This document shows positions 26,787-37,368 of a DNA stretch of 64,000 nt, in pieces. A program made the translations under genes and the position numbers. Origin of the DNA: Nitrospirota bacterium. GTDB lineage: Bacteria; JACPQY01. Below the pieces are notes generated by a model, which was given only the letters and a program-made list of their open reading frames with translations, was not told the DNA's origin and made no database searches. How positions within the stretch are numbered: position 1 is the first letter of the stretch; each line of letters starts with the position of its first letter. The stretch lies in NCBI GenBank assembly GCA_016180645.1, contig JACPAV010000008.1, positions 57,012-121,011 of the forward strand. Direction: 5' to 3'.

Positions 26787-28040
26787 ATGTCTGTTCTGCT
26801 TGCCGTCGTTCTCATGCTCTCCCTCTCCCGGGCGGCCTCGGCGGAGTCCCTCACTTGGGACGCATGCCTGCGGGAAGCGTCCGAACGCAACCCCGAGTTG
26901 GCCGCTGCACAGGAACGCCTCGCCGCCGCCCGCGAGCGCGCCACCGGTGCGTACAGCCCCTTCCTCCCGCAACTCTCGGCGGGCGCGGACTGGTCCCGTG
27001 CCCGGTCTTCCGCCTCCGGTGGATCATCGGCAGCACGAAACGACGTGAGTGCGGGCCTCTCGGCCCGGCAGAATCTTTTTGCGGGCTGGAAGGATACCGC
27101 ATCCCTCGGGAAGGCCCGCGCCGAACGGATGGCCGCGGAAGCCGACCTTCAGGACACCAGTTCCAGGCTCAGGCTGGACTTGGCATCGGCCTTCGCTCAG
27201 TTGTCCTTCGGCCAGGACGCTCTCCGGCTGGCCGAAACAATCCTCTCACGGAGGCAGGAAAACGTCCGGCTCGTCGAACTCCGCTTTGAAGCCGGGCGCG
27301 AGAACAAGGGATCGTATCTCCGGAGCAAGGCCGCCGGGAGTCAAGCCCGGTTCGAAGTCGCTCAAGCCGACCGCGCGCTCGGGGTGAAGCGCAGACAGTT
27401 GGCACGGATTCTTGGGCGGAACGACGCGGCCGACCTGGTCGTCTCAGGAGATGTTCCCCCGCTTCCCTCCGACCCCAATCCGGATTTCCGCGGTATCGCT
27501 GAGGATGTCCCCTCGCTTCAGCGCGCTCGCGCAGCCGTCGATTCGGCTGGAGCCGGCGTGGAGTCGGCGCGGGGCCAGCTCTTCCCCGGAGTCGACGCCC
27601 TCACCAGCTTCGCCCGCGGCGGCGACGAGTGGCCGCCCGATTCCAATCGTTGGTCCGCCGGCCTGTCCATGACCTATCCCTTCTTCCCGGGTGGAAGAAC
27701 CGCCTATGATATTCGAAGCGCACGGGCCGAGGAGCGTCGCGCCGAAGCCACGCTGCGAGATACGCGTGAGCGCGCCGTGGCGGACCTGGAAGCGGCGCTG
27801 AGCCGATATCGGGACGCCGTCGAGCGCTACGGGGTCCAAAATGAATTTCTTGAGGCGGCGCGCCTCCGGGCCGAAATCGGCCGCAGCCAATACACAAGCG
27901 GACTCTTGTCCTTCCAGGATTGGGACTTGATCGAGAATGATCTCATTTCGACGGAGAAATCATGGCTCGCCTCCAAGACGGACGTTTGGCTGGCACAGGC
28001 AGAATGGTTGAGGGCGCAAGGGAAAGGTCTGGATCGATGA
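26787..28040 (+). CDS. TolC-family outer-membrane efflux protein
   Basis: A 417-aa protein with a signal peptide (LLAVVLMLSLSRAASA) followed by two copies of the outer-membrane-factor repeat: SLTWDACLREASERNPELAAAQERLAAARE in the first half and VPSLQRARAAVDSAGAGVESARGQLFPGVDALTSF in the second. Long alternating coiled-coil helices and strands build the trimeric channel-tunnel. It is the exit duct for the MacA/MacB pair encoded next; its stop overlaps the macA start (ATGA). Confidence 0.9.
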   Translation: MSVLLAVVLMLSLSRAASAESLTWDACLREASERNPELAAAQERLAAARERATGAYSPFLPQLSAGADWSRARSSASGGSSAARNDVSAGLSARQNLFAGWKDTASLGKARAERMAAEADLQDTSSRLRLDLASAFAQLSFGQDALRLAETILSRRQENVRLVELRFEAGRENKGSYLRSKAAGSQARFEVAQADRALGVKRRQLARILGRNDAADLVVSGDVPPLPSDPNPDFRGIAEDVPSLQRARAAVDSAGAGVESARGQLFPGVDALTSFARGGDEWPPDSNRWSAGLSMTYPFFPGGRTAYDIRSARAEERRAEATLRDTRERAVADLEAALSRYRDAVERYGVQNEFLEAARLRAEIGRSQYTSGLLSFQDWDLIENDLISTEKSWLASKTDVWLAQAEWLRAQGKGLDR

Positions 28041-29013
28041 GAGTCAAATGGTTCATGATCCTCGCCGCGCTCGCGCTCCTGGCCGCCGGAGGCTTTTGGG
28101 CGCTTCGAAAAAAGGAGCGCAAGGCGGAAACCATCACCTACCGAACCATCCGTGTTGAGCGGGGCGACCTCCAGGTTTCCATTCTAGCTACAGGCATCGT
28201 TCAGCCGCGCACCCGCGTCGAAATCAAACCGCCCCTCGGCGGCCGCGTGGAAGACATTCGCTTTGGAGAAGGGCAGAGCGTGCAGAAGGGGGAGGTGGTC
28301 GCGTGGATGAGTTCGGTCGAGCGCGCCGCCCTCTTGGACGCCGCCCGTGCCAAGGGACCGGAGGAATTGGCCCACTGGGAACAGCTCTACAAACCCATGC
28401 CTCTGGTCGCGCCACTCAACGGGGTCATCATCGCGCGCAATGTCGAACCCGGCCAGAGCGTTTCGGCCCAGGACGCCGTGCTCGTCATGTCCGACCGGCT
28501 CATCGTCCAGGCCCAGGTCGACGAAACGGACATCGGGCAGGTGCGGGTCGGCCAGAGCGCCGAGATCGTCCTCGATGCGTATCCCTCCGACCTCATTCCG
28601 GCGCAGGTCTCGCACATCGCCTACGAAGCAAGGACCGTGAACAACGTCACCATCTACGAAGTGGACATCACGCCGGGCCGCGTCCCACCCTTCATGCGGA
28701 GCGGCATGACGGCCAACGTCACCATGAAAGCCGAAGCCCGCAAGGGCGTGCTCGTGCTTCCGGCGGAGGCGATTCGGCAGGAGGATGGTCATGCCGTTGT
28801 CTCCGTGCCCGGCCCAACGCCGCGCCAACCCGGTTCGAGATCCGTCGAAACGGGCGTGACGGACGGCAAGCGCGTCGAGATCCGATCGGGGCTCGCGGAG
28901 GGCGACGTGGTTCTGATGAAAAGTTTCCGTATTCCCTCCACCGAAGGAACCAAGACCAGTCCCTTCATGCCGTGGGGCCAGCGCAAGGCCGGCGGCAAGG
29001 AGGGAAAATCGAG

Positions 29014-29017
<4 letters not shown>
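28037..29017 (+). CDS. MacA-like periplasmic adaptor (membrane fusion protein) with a very short hairpin
   Basis: This 326-aa protein has a membrane anchor (MILAALALLAAGGFWAL), the first lipoyl half (TGIVQPRTRVEIKPPLGGRVEDIRFGEGQSVQKGEVVAWM), the second half (PLVAPLNGVIIARNVEPGQSV), a beta-barrel and a membrane-proximal domain. It couples the MacB-type ABC pump to TolC. The segment between lipoyl halves is only about 35 residues (SSVERAALLDAARAKGPEELAHWEQLYK), far shorter than the coiled-coil hairpin of canonical MacA. The ATG at 28037 overlaps the tolC stop; the next ATG overlaps its own stop. Confidence 0.88.
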
Positions 29018-31107
<2,090 letters not shown>

Positions 31108-31170
31108 CCGGCCTCGCGTTGACCTCCGGAGGATTTCTGGATACAATCTATTCTCATTGAGGAGCACACG

Positions 31171-31497
31171 ATGATTACCATCACCGAGAAGGCAGCCGAA
31201 GAATTGAAGAAACTTCTTTCCTCCGAGGAGGAGTTGAAGCAGCCGGTCCTCCGTCTGAAAGTGGTCCCCGGCGGATGCTCAGGCTATTCGTACGCGATGG
31301 CGTTTGAAGAAGGCGCTCGAGCCAACGATGCCATTGCCGAGGTTCAGGGTGTGAAAGTGGCCATCGACCCCGACAGCCAGCCCCATCTCAAGGGCTTGCA
31401 TCTGGATTTTCAGGACGGCCTCACCGACGGCGGTTTCAAGATTCAGAATCCCAACGCGAAATCGACCTGCGGCTGCGGCTCCTCGTTCCAGACTTGA
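31171..31497 (+). CDS. erpA: A-type iron-sulfur carrier (IscA/ErpA family)
   Basis: A 108-aa protein that binds and delivers Fe-S clusters to apoproteins. The conserved cysteines are present: GGCSGYSY around residue 36 and the C-terminal pair STCGCGSSF. ITITEKAAEELKKLL at the start and DPDSQPHLKGLHLDFQDGL in the middle are family markers. A GAGGAG ribosome-binding site lies just before the ATG. It stands alone after the efflux operon with no isc/suf genes in view; ErpA rather than IscA is a guess from the isolated location. Confidence 0.92.
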   Translation: MITITEKAAEELKKLLSSEEELKQPVLRLKVVPGGCSGYSYAMAFEEGARANDAIAEVQGVKVAIDPDSQPHLKGLHLDFQDGLTDGGFKIQNPNAKSTCGCGSSFQT

Positions 31498-31510
31498 GTT
31501 CCAGACCTCT

Positions 31511-31563
31511 GTAGCCGCGGGCTTTAGCCCGCGCCTTCCACGCAGCCTGAAGACTGCGGCTAC
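31511..31563. repeat. GTAG...CTAC palindromic element between erpA and folE
   Basis: It starts GTAGCCGCGGGCTTTAGC and ends GCGGCTAC, with hairpins GCGGGCTTTAGCCCGC and GCAGCCTGAAGACTGC. It lies between two convergent genes and might also act as a transcription barrier, though no T-tract follows. Confidence 0.82.
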
Positions 31564-31588
31564 CCCTGATTGGAAGCCGCCCGCTTCT

Positions 31589-32188
31589 CTAGCTTGCGTT
31601 CCCGCTGCGGATCAGCGACATGAATTCATTGCGGGTGCGTTCGTCCTTCTTGAAGACCCCCATCATCGAATTCGTCACCATCTTCGCATTCGCTTTCTTC
31701 ACTCCCCGCATCGTCATGCAGAGATGCTCCGCCTCCATGCTCACCGCCGTGCCTTGCGGTTTCAGCGCGGTGTTCACGAAATCGGCGATCTGTGACGTCA
31801 GCCGCTCCTGAATTTGGACGCGGCGCGAGTAGGCCTCCACAATCCTCGGAATCTTGCTGAGGCCGATAATCCGCCCCGATGGAATGTAGGCGATATGGCA
31901 GCGTCCAAAGAACGGCAGAAGATGATGCTCGCATAGGCTGTAAAACTCGATGCCCTTGACCACCACCATCTCATCGTACTGCGACTCGAATAACGCTCCG
32001 TTGATCAGGGCTTCGGGCGTGACGGAATAGCCGGCCGTCAGCTCCTTGTACATGCGGGCGATGCGATCCGGAGTTTTGCGCAGTCCCTCCCGGCCGGGAT
32101 CCTCCCCGACGGCCTTCAGGAGTTCGACGACAGCCGATTGAATGATCCCGTTCGAGCTGTGACCCGTAGCTTGTTTTTCTTCAGCCAA
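31589..32188 (-). CDS. folE: GTP cyclohydrolase I
   Basis: It opens GTP to dihydroneopterin triphosphate, the first step of folate/pterin synthesis. Family motifs are GLRKTPDRIARMY, VKGIEFYSLCEHHLLPFFGRCHIAYIP (Cys and His zinc ligands), GLSKIPRIVEAYSRR, RLTSQIADFV and HLCMTMRGVKK (second zinc Cys). I prefer the TTG start at 32188 because GGGAGG lies 5 nt upstream; a frame extension to 32212 would put that ribosome-binding site inside the gene. About 199 aa, normal. It converges with erpA across a repeat. Confidence 0.95.
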   Translation of the reverse strand: MAEEKQATGHSSNGIIQSAVVELLKAVGEDPGREGLRKTPDRIARMYKELTAGYSVTPEALINGALFESQYDEMVVVKGIEFYSLCEHHLLPFFGRCHIAYIPSGRIIGLSKIPRIVEAYSRRVQIQERLTSQIADFVNTALKPQGTAVSMEAEHLCMTMRGVKKANAKMVTNSMMGVFKKDERTRNEFMSLIRSGNAS

Positions 32189-32295
32189 TGGAACCTCCCA
32201 CGCAATCCCCAATCCACGCTGGGACGTATTGCGAGACCGCGATGATCCCGCTTTTGGGTTGGACTGTCAAACTCCCGGTCTCCGACGTGGTCCAT

Positions 32296-32808
32296 TCACA
32301 CGTCGAAGACCACGAACGCTTTCCAGCATGGCCGCCCTTGCCGCCGGATTCGGCTGATCGAGAGGCCGTGGAGTGTCACCGCTTTTATTTCATCCTTCAG
32401 TTCGTGGCGTGCCGGGTCAAACCGTTCGCCTTCTATAACCGCGTTCAGAACCAGCCGTTGTACCTGTTCAGCCCCCTCACCCTCTCCCGCCAGGGGAGAG
32501 GGAGAAGATTTTCCCCTCACCCTCACTGGTTTGGCGCGATTCACCGATACTCCGACTCTTCGACCCAGCCACCCTCCGGCCTGCTGCCGGTAGTGGACCT
32601 CCCGAAGTAGCTGATAAAGCAGATCTACCGGCGATGACGCCCGCACCTTCAATCGCCACGTCCGCCGAGGTCTGATCGTATTCGGAGTTGTAATAAGGTC
32701 GAAATAAGCGAGAATCGCGTTCCGATACAGCGCTCTCAGAGTAGCTCCATAAACCTCGATGGCTAGATCCGCCGTATGTTCAACCTGCCGGTAGTCAGGC
32801 TTCTTCAC
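32296..32808 (-). CDS. Archease-family protein with a repeat-encoded insertion
   Basis: This 170-aa protein matches archease, the cofactor that promotes guanylation and turnover of the RNA ligase RtcB: VEHTADLAIEVYGATLRALYRNAILAYFDLIT at the start, then FDPARHELKDEIKAVTLHGLSI and a terminal FVVFDV with conserved acidic and histidine residues. Family members are about 140 aa; the excess is a loop containing SSPSPLAGEGEGA, the translation of a common dispersed repeat at 32474-32526. No rtcB is in this window. It follows the HDAC-like gene by 21 bp on the same strand. Confidence 0.85.
   Translation of the reverse strand: MKKPDYRQVEHTADLAIEVYGATLRALYRNAILAYFDLITTPNTIRPRRTWRLKVRASSPVDLLYQLLREVHYRQQAGGWLGRRVGVSVNRAKPVRVRGKSSPSPLAGEGEGAEQVQRLVLNAVIEGERFDPARHELKDEIKAVTLHGLSISRIRRQGRPCWKAFVVFDV
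32474..32526. repeat. PSPLAGEG-type dispersed repeat inside the archease gene
   Basis: CCCTCTCCC...GGGAGAGGG forms a hairpin, followed by a direct repeat of CCCCTCACCCTC. Read on the minus strand it gives SPSPLAGEGEGA, a peptide recognisable from this repeat class in many genomes. Confidence 0.82.
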
Positions 32809-32829
32809 TCCGGCCCCCGCAGACAGCCC

Positions 32830-33858
32830 TCAGAGCGATTTCCAGAATGGCTTGAAGTTCTTCTTGAGGTCTCCAACGTAATCCTTTATTCGGACGCTTG
32901 CCGCAGGAGTCTTTACCATCGGATCGTTCAGCAGCGCGTGGAAGACGGCCTGGGTGCCCTCCTGAAGTCCCGTTTCGGAATACCCACCTTCCAAGGCCAC
33001 CACGAGCTTCCCATCGGCCGACGCGGACGCGACCGACTTCAGTGCTCGCGTCATGTAACCGTAGCCTGGGCCCGTGAGCCCCATCCCGGCAAGGGGGTCA
33101 TCCTTGTGGGCATCGAAGCCGGCGGAGATCATCACGATTTGCGGACGATATTCCGTTGCGATGGGCAGGATCACCTCATCGAAAATCGCCCTGAACTCCC
33201 CATCGCCCTGCCCCGCCGGCAGGGGGACGTTGACCGTGAAGCCTTCGCCTTCCCCCATGCCGACGTCCCGATAGTGTCCGGTCCCGGGGTAGAACGGATA
33301 CTGGTGGGTCGAGACATACAGACAATGTGGGTCTTCGAAGAATGCGTGCTGGGTCCCGTTCCCATGATGGACGTCCCAATCCACGATGAGAATTCGATCC
33401 AGCTTGTGCTTCGAGCGCGCGTAGGCGGCCGCAATCGCGATGTTGTTGAATAAGCAGAAACCCATCGCCCTGTCCCGTTCCGCGTGGTGACCCGGTGGAC
33501 GGACCATGGCAAACACCGAGTCCAGTTTGCCGTCCATGACCCGATCCACCGCCTCGCACAATCCGCCGACGGCCAGCACCGCCGCTTCATACGAGCCTTC
33601 TGACGTTTGGGTATCGGCGTCGAGTTGCGCGCGAGGAGATCCCTGCGTCGCCCGGATCGTTTCGATGTGCGAAAGCGTATGGACGCGAGCGATATCCTCC
33701 TCCGTGGCCGGGCGAGGCACGACCGTATCCAGACGATCGTGGAGGCCGGAGGATGTCAGCCCGGACGTGATCCACTGGAGACGTTCCGACTTCTCCGGGT
33801 GCTGCCAGGTGCGATGTCCAAGGAACACGTCCGAGTAAAGAAGACCCACGCGGGACAT
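32830..33858 (-). CDS. Histone deacetylase family (class II-like) metallohydrolase
   Basis: A 342-aa zinc hydrolase likely to remove acetyl groups from lysine, polyamines or small amides. Catalytic motifs are AMVRPPGHHAERDRAMGFCLFNNIAIAA (tandem histidines), ILIVDWDVHHGNGTQ (zinc Asp and His), YPGTGHYRDVG, ISAGFDAHKDDPL (second zinc Asp) and LEGGYSETGL. All expected zinc ligands are present, so it should be active; the substrate is unknown. It diverges from plsC and is probably co-transcribed with the archease gene. Confidence 0.93.
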   Translation of the reverse strand: MSRVGLLYSDVFLGHRTWQHPEKSERLQWITSGLTSSGLHDRLDTVVPRPATEEDIARVHTLSHIETIRATQGSPRAQLDADTQTSEGSYEAAVLAVGGLCEAVDRVMDGKLDSVFAMVRPPGHHAERDRAMGFCLFNNIAIAAAYARSKHKLDRILIVDWDVHHGNGTQHAFFEDPHCLYVSTHQYPFYPGTGHYRDVGMGEGEGFTVNVPLPAGQGDGEFRAIFDEVILPIATEYRPQIVMISAGFDAHKDDPLAGMGLTGPGYGYMTRALKSVASASADGKLVVALEGGYSETGLQEGTQAVFHALLNDPMVKTPAASVRIKDYVGDLKKNFKPFWKSL

Positions 33859-33927
33859 AAATCGATCGTACCCGATTCCCCAATCCTTGACGAGGTGGAG
33901 GCGTTCTCATAGACTCCCCACGGTTCG

Positions 33928-34803
33928 ATGACTGCCGGCAACGCATCCTTCACAAAGAGACTCGCCAAGCGCCTTCTCAAGTCGCACGATCTGGATCGTA
34001 TCCTTCAGATTCGTATTCACGACCAGGGGTGGGGCTACGACAAGTTCGGGATGGACAAGTATTCCGTGGCGCTCACGTATGCCATGACCAAGTTTCTCTA
34101 CGAGAGGTGGTTCCGGGTGATGAGCTTCGGTCACGAGCACATTCCACGGAACGGACGGGCCATCCTCGCGGCAAACCATAGCGGCGTCATCCCCATGGAC
34201 GGTGGGCTGGTCGCTCTCGATCTCCTGCACCGGATGGACCCACCCCGTCTGATGCGAGCGGTGGTGGACAATTTCGCCGCCCGCTTTCCGTACATCAACA
34301 TCTGGTTCAGTCGCGTGGGACAAGTCATCGGCACGCGCAAGAATTTCGAAGAACTCCTCAACAACGAGGAGCTGGTCATGGTTTTCCCCGAGGGCGCCAA
34401 GGGTCCGGGCAAGATGATTTGGGACCGCTACAAACTTCTCAAGTTCAACGTCGGTTTCATGGAGCTGTCGCTGCGATACAAGGCCCCGATCATTCCCATC
34501 GCCATCGTCGGCGGCGAGGAGCAGGCGCCGATGATCGGGAACATCAAGCCCCTGGCCCGACTCGCGGGGATGCCTTACTTCCCCGTGACCCCGTTCTTTC
34601 CCCATCTGGGACCTCTGTCCCTGTTTCCTCTTCCCGTTCGGTATCGCATCTACTATGGCGAGCCCTTCGATTTCCACAAAGAGTTCGGCGAGGACGCGGT
34701 AAACGATCCGAAGAAGGTCGAGAAGTGCGTCGGCATCGTGAAGGACAAGATCCACGACATGATCCAGAAGGGCCTCCGCGAGCGGAAGGGAATCTTCTTT
34801 TGA
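33928..34803 (+). CDS. Lysophospholipid acyltransferase (PlsC-like)
   Basis: A 291-aa acyltransferase for glycerolipids at the inner membrane. It has AANHSGVIPMDGG, a variant of the HX4D catalytic motif with a longer spacing that occurs in one bacterial subfamily, and VMVFPEGAKGPGK, the acyl-acceptor binding EG motif. GYDKFGMDKYSVALTYAMTKFLY precedes the catalytic core. The C-terminus KDKIHDMIQKGLRERKGIFF is repeated in diverged form 1.35 kb downstream (36150-36212), on the other side of an AAA ATPase gene; this 3' end may have been replaced by an inserted segment. Confidence 0.88.
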   Translation: MTAGNASFTKRLAKRLLKSHDLDRILQIRIHDQGWGYDKFGMDKYSVALTYAMTKFLYERWFRVMSFGHEHIPRNGRAILAANHSGVIPMDGGLVALDLLHRMDPPRLMRAVVDNFAARFPYINIWFSRVGQVIGTRKNFEELLNNEELVMVFPEGAKGPGKMIWDRYKLLKFNVGFMELSLRYKAPIIPIAIVGGEEQAPMIGNIKPLARLAGMPYFPVTPFFPHLGPLSLFPLPVRYRIYYGEPFDFHKEFGEDAVNDPKKVEKCVGIVKDKIHDMIQKGLRERKGIFF

Positions 34804-34902
34804 GTGGGAGAAACCAGCATGAAGTTCCGAAGGACGCTCCCTCCCGGGTTAGTTGTCCGTTCGGCGCGTGGCTCGCCTTGGTGGGCAGCATAGGAGGAAT
34901 CC

Positions 34903-36141
34903 ATGGCCGCTGAAACCAAGAACATGAGTCCGTTCTCGCCGAACAGTCCGGTGCAGGCCGAGTTGTTCGTGGGCCGCAGGGGCCAGATTCAGCGCATGGT
35001 AGATCGAGGAATCGTTCAGGTTGTCGCCGGCAAGCCAATGGCATTCTTCATCGAAGGGGAATACGGGATAGGCAAGAGCTCCATAGCCAACCTGATTCGA
35101 TGGTTGGCTGCAAGAGATTTCGGGGTTTTTGGTATCTATGCACCGCTTGGAGGCGCAAGAGACTTGCGGGATGTAGGAGAGATCATCCTCCAGCAGACGG
35201 TGCGAGCCGGCCACCTCGATCCGACTAAATGGGAGGGATTGAAAGACAAGCTCGCCAAATACGTTGGAAAGCAGGAGGTGTCGCTGTTCGGTTTCGGCCT
35301 GAACCTTGATCTTGCAGCGCTGAAGACCGATGCGCCCCAGATCGCAACACATTTCGGACTGCTTAGCTTCCTTGGAGATGTGCTCGGGCGCCTGCGCCGA
35401 GCCGAGCAGAGTACCAAAGGAATCATGCTGGTCCTGGACGAAATCAATGGCATAGCGGCTAACCCGGAGTTCTCGCGATTCCTGAAGAGCCTCTGGGATG
35501 CGAATGCCGCCGACCCATCACACCAACTGCCCCTGATGTTGGTTCTGTGCGGCACCAAAGAGCGACGATTCGACATGATGGCCCAGCATGAACCTGTAGA
35601 GCGCATTTTCGAGCTTATCCAGATTGCGCCTCTAGACCAAGCGGAAATGGGGAACTTCTTCACCAGGGCGTTTGAAAGCGTTCAAATGAAGGTCGATCAG
35701 AACGTGCTGGAGTTCATGACATGGTATTCTGCGGGGTTTCCTCGGATCATGCATCTAGTTGGGGATGCGGCCTATTGGCTCGATACCGATGGCGTCGTAT
35801 CGAAGGACGATGCGATAGGGGCGGTATTGACGGCAGCGGAGGAGTTAGGAAGAAAATTCGTGGACGCTAGAGTATACGCCGCTCTACAGTCGGCTGACTA
35901 CCAGGCCATTCTCCAGAAGATTGGGCAATTGGGACCCGCCGAAACGGCTTTCAACAGGAAACAGGTCCTTACGGGACTGACGGAGGCTCAGATAGGCAAG
36001 TTCGACAATTTCCTGACCAAGATGAAGCACCTGAATGTGATCAAGCAAGGGCCGGTGAGGGGTGAATATGAGTTCACTATGCGCATGGTGCGCGTGTATA
36101 TTTGGATGCGTAGCACCCCCCCCGTGACCCAACCCAAGTGA
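34903..36141 (+). CDS. AAA/STAND-type ATP-binding protein
   Basis: A 412-aa ATPase with Walker A IEGEYGIGKSSIANLI (near residue 48), Walker B IMLVLDEINGIAA, a sensor-like LMLVLCGTKERRFD, and a C-terminal helical/winged-helix region. The start has an AGGAGG 7 nt upstream. The fold resembles archaeal-type or Orc1/Cdc6-like AAA proteins common in accessory regions. I cannot assign a role. It is flanked by plsC and a diverged copy of the plsC 3' end, which suggests it arrived by insertion; a defence or plasticity role is only a guess. Confidence 0.75.
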   Translation: MAAETKNMSPFSPNSPVQAELFVGRRGQIQRMVDRGIVQVVAGKPMAFFIEGEYGIGKSSIANLIRWLAARDFGVFGIYAPLGGARDLRDVGEIILQQTVRAGHLDPTKWEGLKDKLAKYVGKQEVSLFGFGLNLDLAALKTDAPQIATHFGLLSFLGDVLGRLRRAEQSTKGIMLVLDEINGIAANPEFSRFLKSLWDANAADPSHQLPLMLVLCGTKERRFDMMAQHEPVERIFELIQIAPLDQAEMGNFFTRAFESVQMKVDQNVLEFMTWYSAGFPRIMHLVGDAAYWLDTDGVVSKDDAIGAVLTAAEELGRKFVDARVYAALQSADYQAILQKIGQLGPAETAFNRKQVLTGLTEAQIGKFDNFLTKMKHLNVIKQGPVRGEYEFTMRMVRVYIWMRSTPPVTQPK

Positions 36142-36149
36142 CCCCGGCA

Positions 36150-36212
36150 AAGGACAAAATCAACGACATGATCCAGAAGGGTCTGCGCGAACGCAAAGGG
36201 ATCTTCTACTGA
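36150..36212 (+). pseudogene. Displaced or duplicated plsC 3' end
   Basis: These 63 nt match 34741-34803, with 53 of 63 positions identical. Most differences are silent; the encoded ends differ only by His to Asn and Phe to Tyr, and both finish with TGA. There is no gene in front of it: the AAA ATPase stop is 8 nt upstream. It looks like the original plsC terminus left behind when a segment carrying its own plsC end was inserted. Confidence 0.82.
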
Positions 36213-36241
36213 CGCCCTCAGCCCGGACTGCCGTTTGAAGC

Positions 36242-37096
36242 GTGAGTAGGAGGAAGGCTCCCGCAGGGGCGCCGAGCAAGACACAGATCGACAAGCTCGG
36301 CGAGCGTCTGAAGTCTGGAAAATTAACCGATTCCGATTTGATTGCCCTTGACGAGTATCGACGGTCCTTCGGAGAAGCCTTTGAGCACGCCATGGGTGAA
36401 ATCCGGGACAAACTCAAGCTGAAACCCACGGGAAGACCCGCGAAATCCACAACTTCCATCATTGAGAAACTTCGACGCGAAAGCATCCGCTTGACGCAAA
36501 TCCAAGACATCGCGGGATGCTGAATCATCCTGAGTGATATCGTGGAACAGAATCGTGTTGTTTCGGACCTGACACGCCTGCTACCCAAAGCCGCCGTTGC
36601 CGATCGACGCGAAACGCCGAGTTACGGCTACCGAGCCGTTCATGTCATTCCTAGAATCAAGGGAAAGCTGATCGAGATTCAGGTCCGAACCTTGTTGCAG
36701 CATCTGTGGGGCGATTTCTCCGAAAAACTTTCCGACAGGTTCGACCCTTCCATCAAGTACGGCGGAGGGGACTCTGACATCCGCCTAACCCTCCATAACA
36801 CCACTCGTGCCGTAGCCGCACACGAAGGGTTGGAGGAACGGCACGCCAGATTGGCGGCCAAATTCGAGTTGATAAAGCGGGCGCGAACAACGAAAACCGA
36901 GACGCTATTTGATAGGGCAATTCGCGAGGTCCGAATCAGATTCATTAGGCTGGGATGGACATCAACTGACCCTATCCTTGATCTGGAGGGGGAACTTGAG
37001 CAAGCAACGCTGGAAATAGCTAGACAACGAGGTAAAATGGCAAACGTAATGGAAGAGAGCATCACTCGCGTAGAACGATTCGACAAGAAGGCCTGA
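36242..37096 (+). pseudogene. RelA/SpoT-domain (small alarmone synthetase-like) gene with an in-frame TGA
   Basis: Two open pieces in the same frame are separated only by TGA at 36521-36523. Read through, the protein is 284 aa with SIIEKLRRESIRLTQIQDIAGC, then IILSDIVEQN, TPSYGYRAVHVIPRIKGKLIEIQVRTLLQHLWGDFSEKL, which is a (p)ppGpp-synthetase-like domain. Homologues have Arg in DIAGxRII, so CGA to TGA is the simplest explanation. The GTG at 36242 is the only early start and lacks a clear ribosome-binding site. The downstream partner gene overlaps its stop (TGATG). It is a recent pseudogene, a sequencing error, or readthrough. Confidence 0.78.
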
Positions 37097-37368
37097 TGCT
37101 GTTCCTCATCGAATATGATCGGAAGGCCGGCACCCTCGTCAAGCTGGTCCAATACTCGGATTCCGAGCGGAAGAAGGCCCAAGAGGAGCGCCTTCAAACC
37201 GAGCTCCGTTTGAACCGAGAGCATATTGAGCACGAGGTTGTGATCCTGGATGCGGCAAGCGAGGCGGCGATCCGGACGACACATCGGCGATATTTCGAAG
37301 ACATCCGCCAGATCGCCAGTTCACTCTCCAACGGCGGCCCCAAGGCAACCGCGCGCAATGCTATCTGA
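37096..37368 (+). CDS. Small partner protein of the RelA/SpoT-type gene (possible antitoxin)
   Basis: A 90-aa charged protein: LFLIEYDRKAGTLVKLVQYSDSERKKAQEERLQTELRLN, then HEVVILDAASEAAIRTTHRRYFED. The helical, Glu/Arg-rich centre and translational coupling (TGATG) to the RelA/SpoT gene resemble two-gene alarmone-synthetase toxin-antitoxin modules, in which the small protein neutralises the synthetase. I do not recognise the family itself. The 3' end overlaps the convergent cyclase gene by 8 bp. Confidence 0.6.
   Translation: MLFLIEYDRKAGTLVKLVQYSDSERKKAQEERLQTELRLNREHIEHEVVILDAASEAAIRTTHRRYFEDIRQIASSLSNGGPKATARNAI

Noticed and set aside
36521..36523. TGA as a selenocysteine codon in the RelA/SpoT-like gene
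   Set aside because: The position is normally Arg, not Cys, and no selenocysteine insertion hairpin is evident directly after it. A point mutation is simpler.
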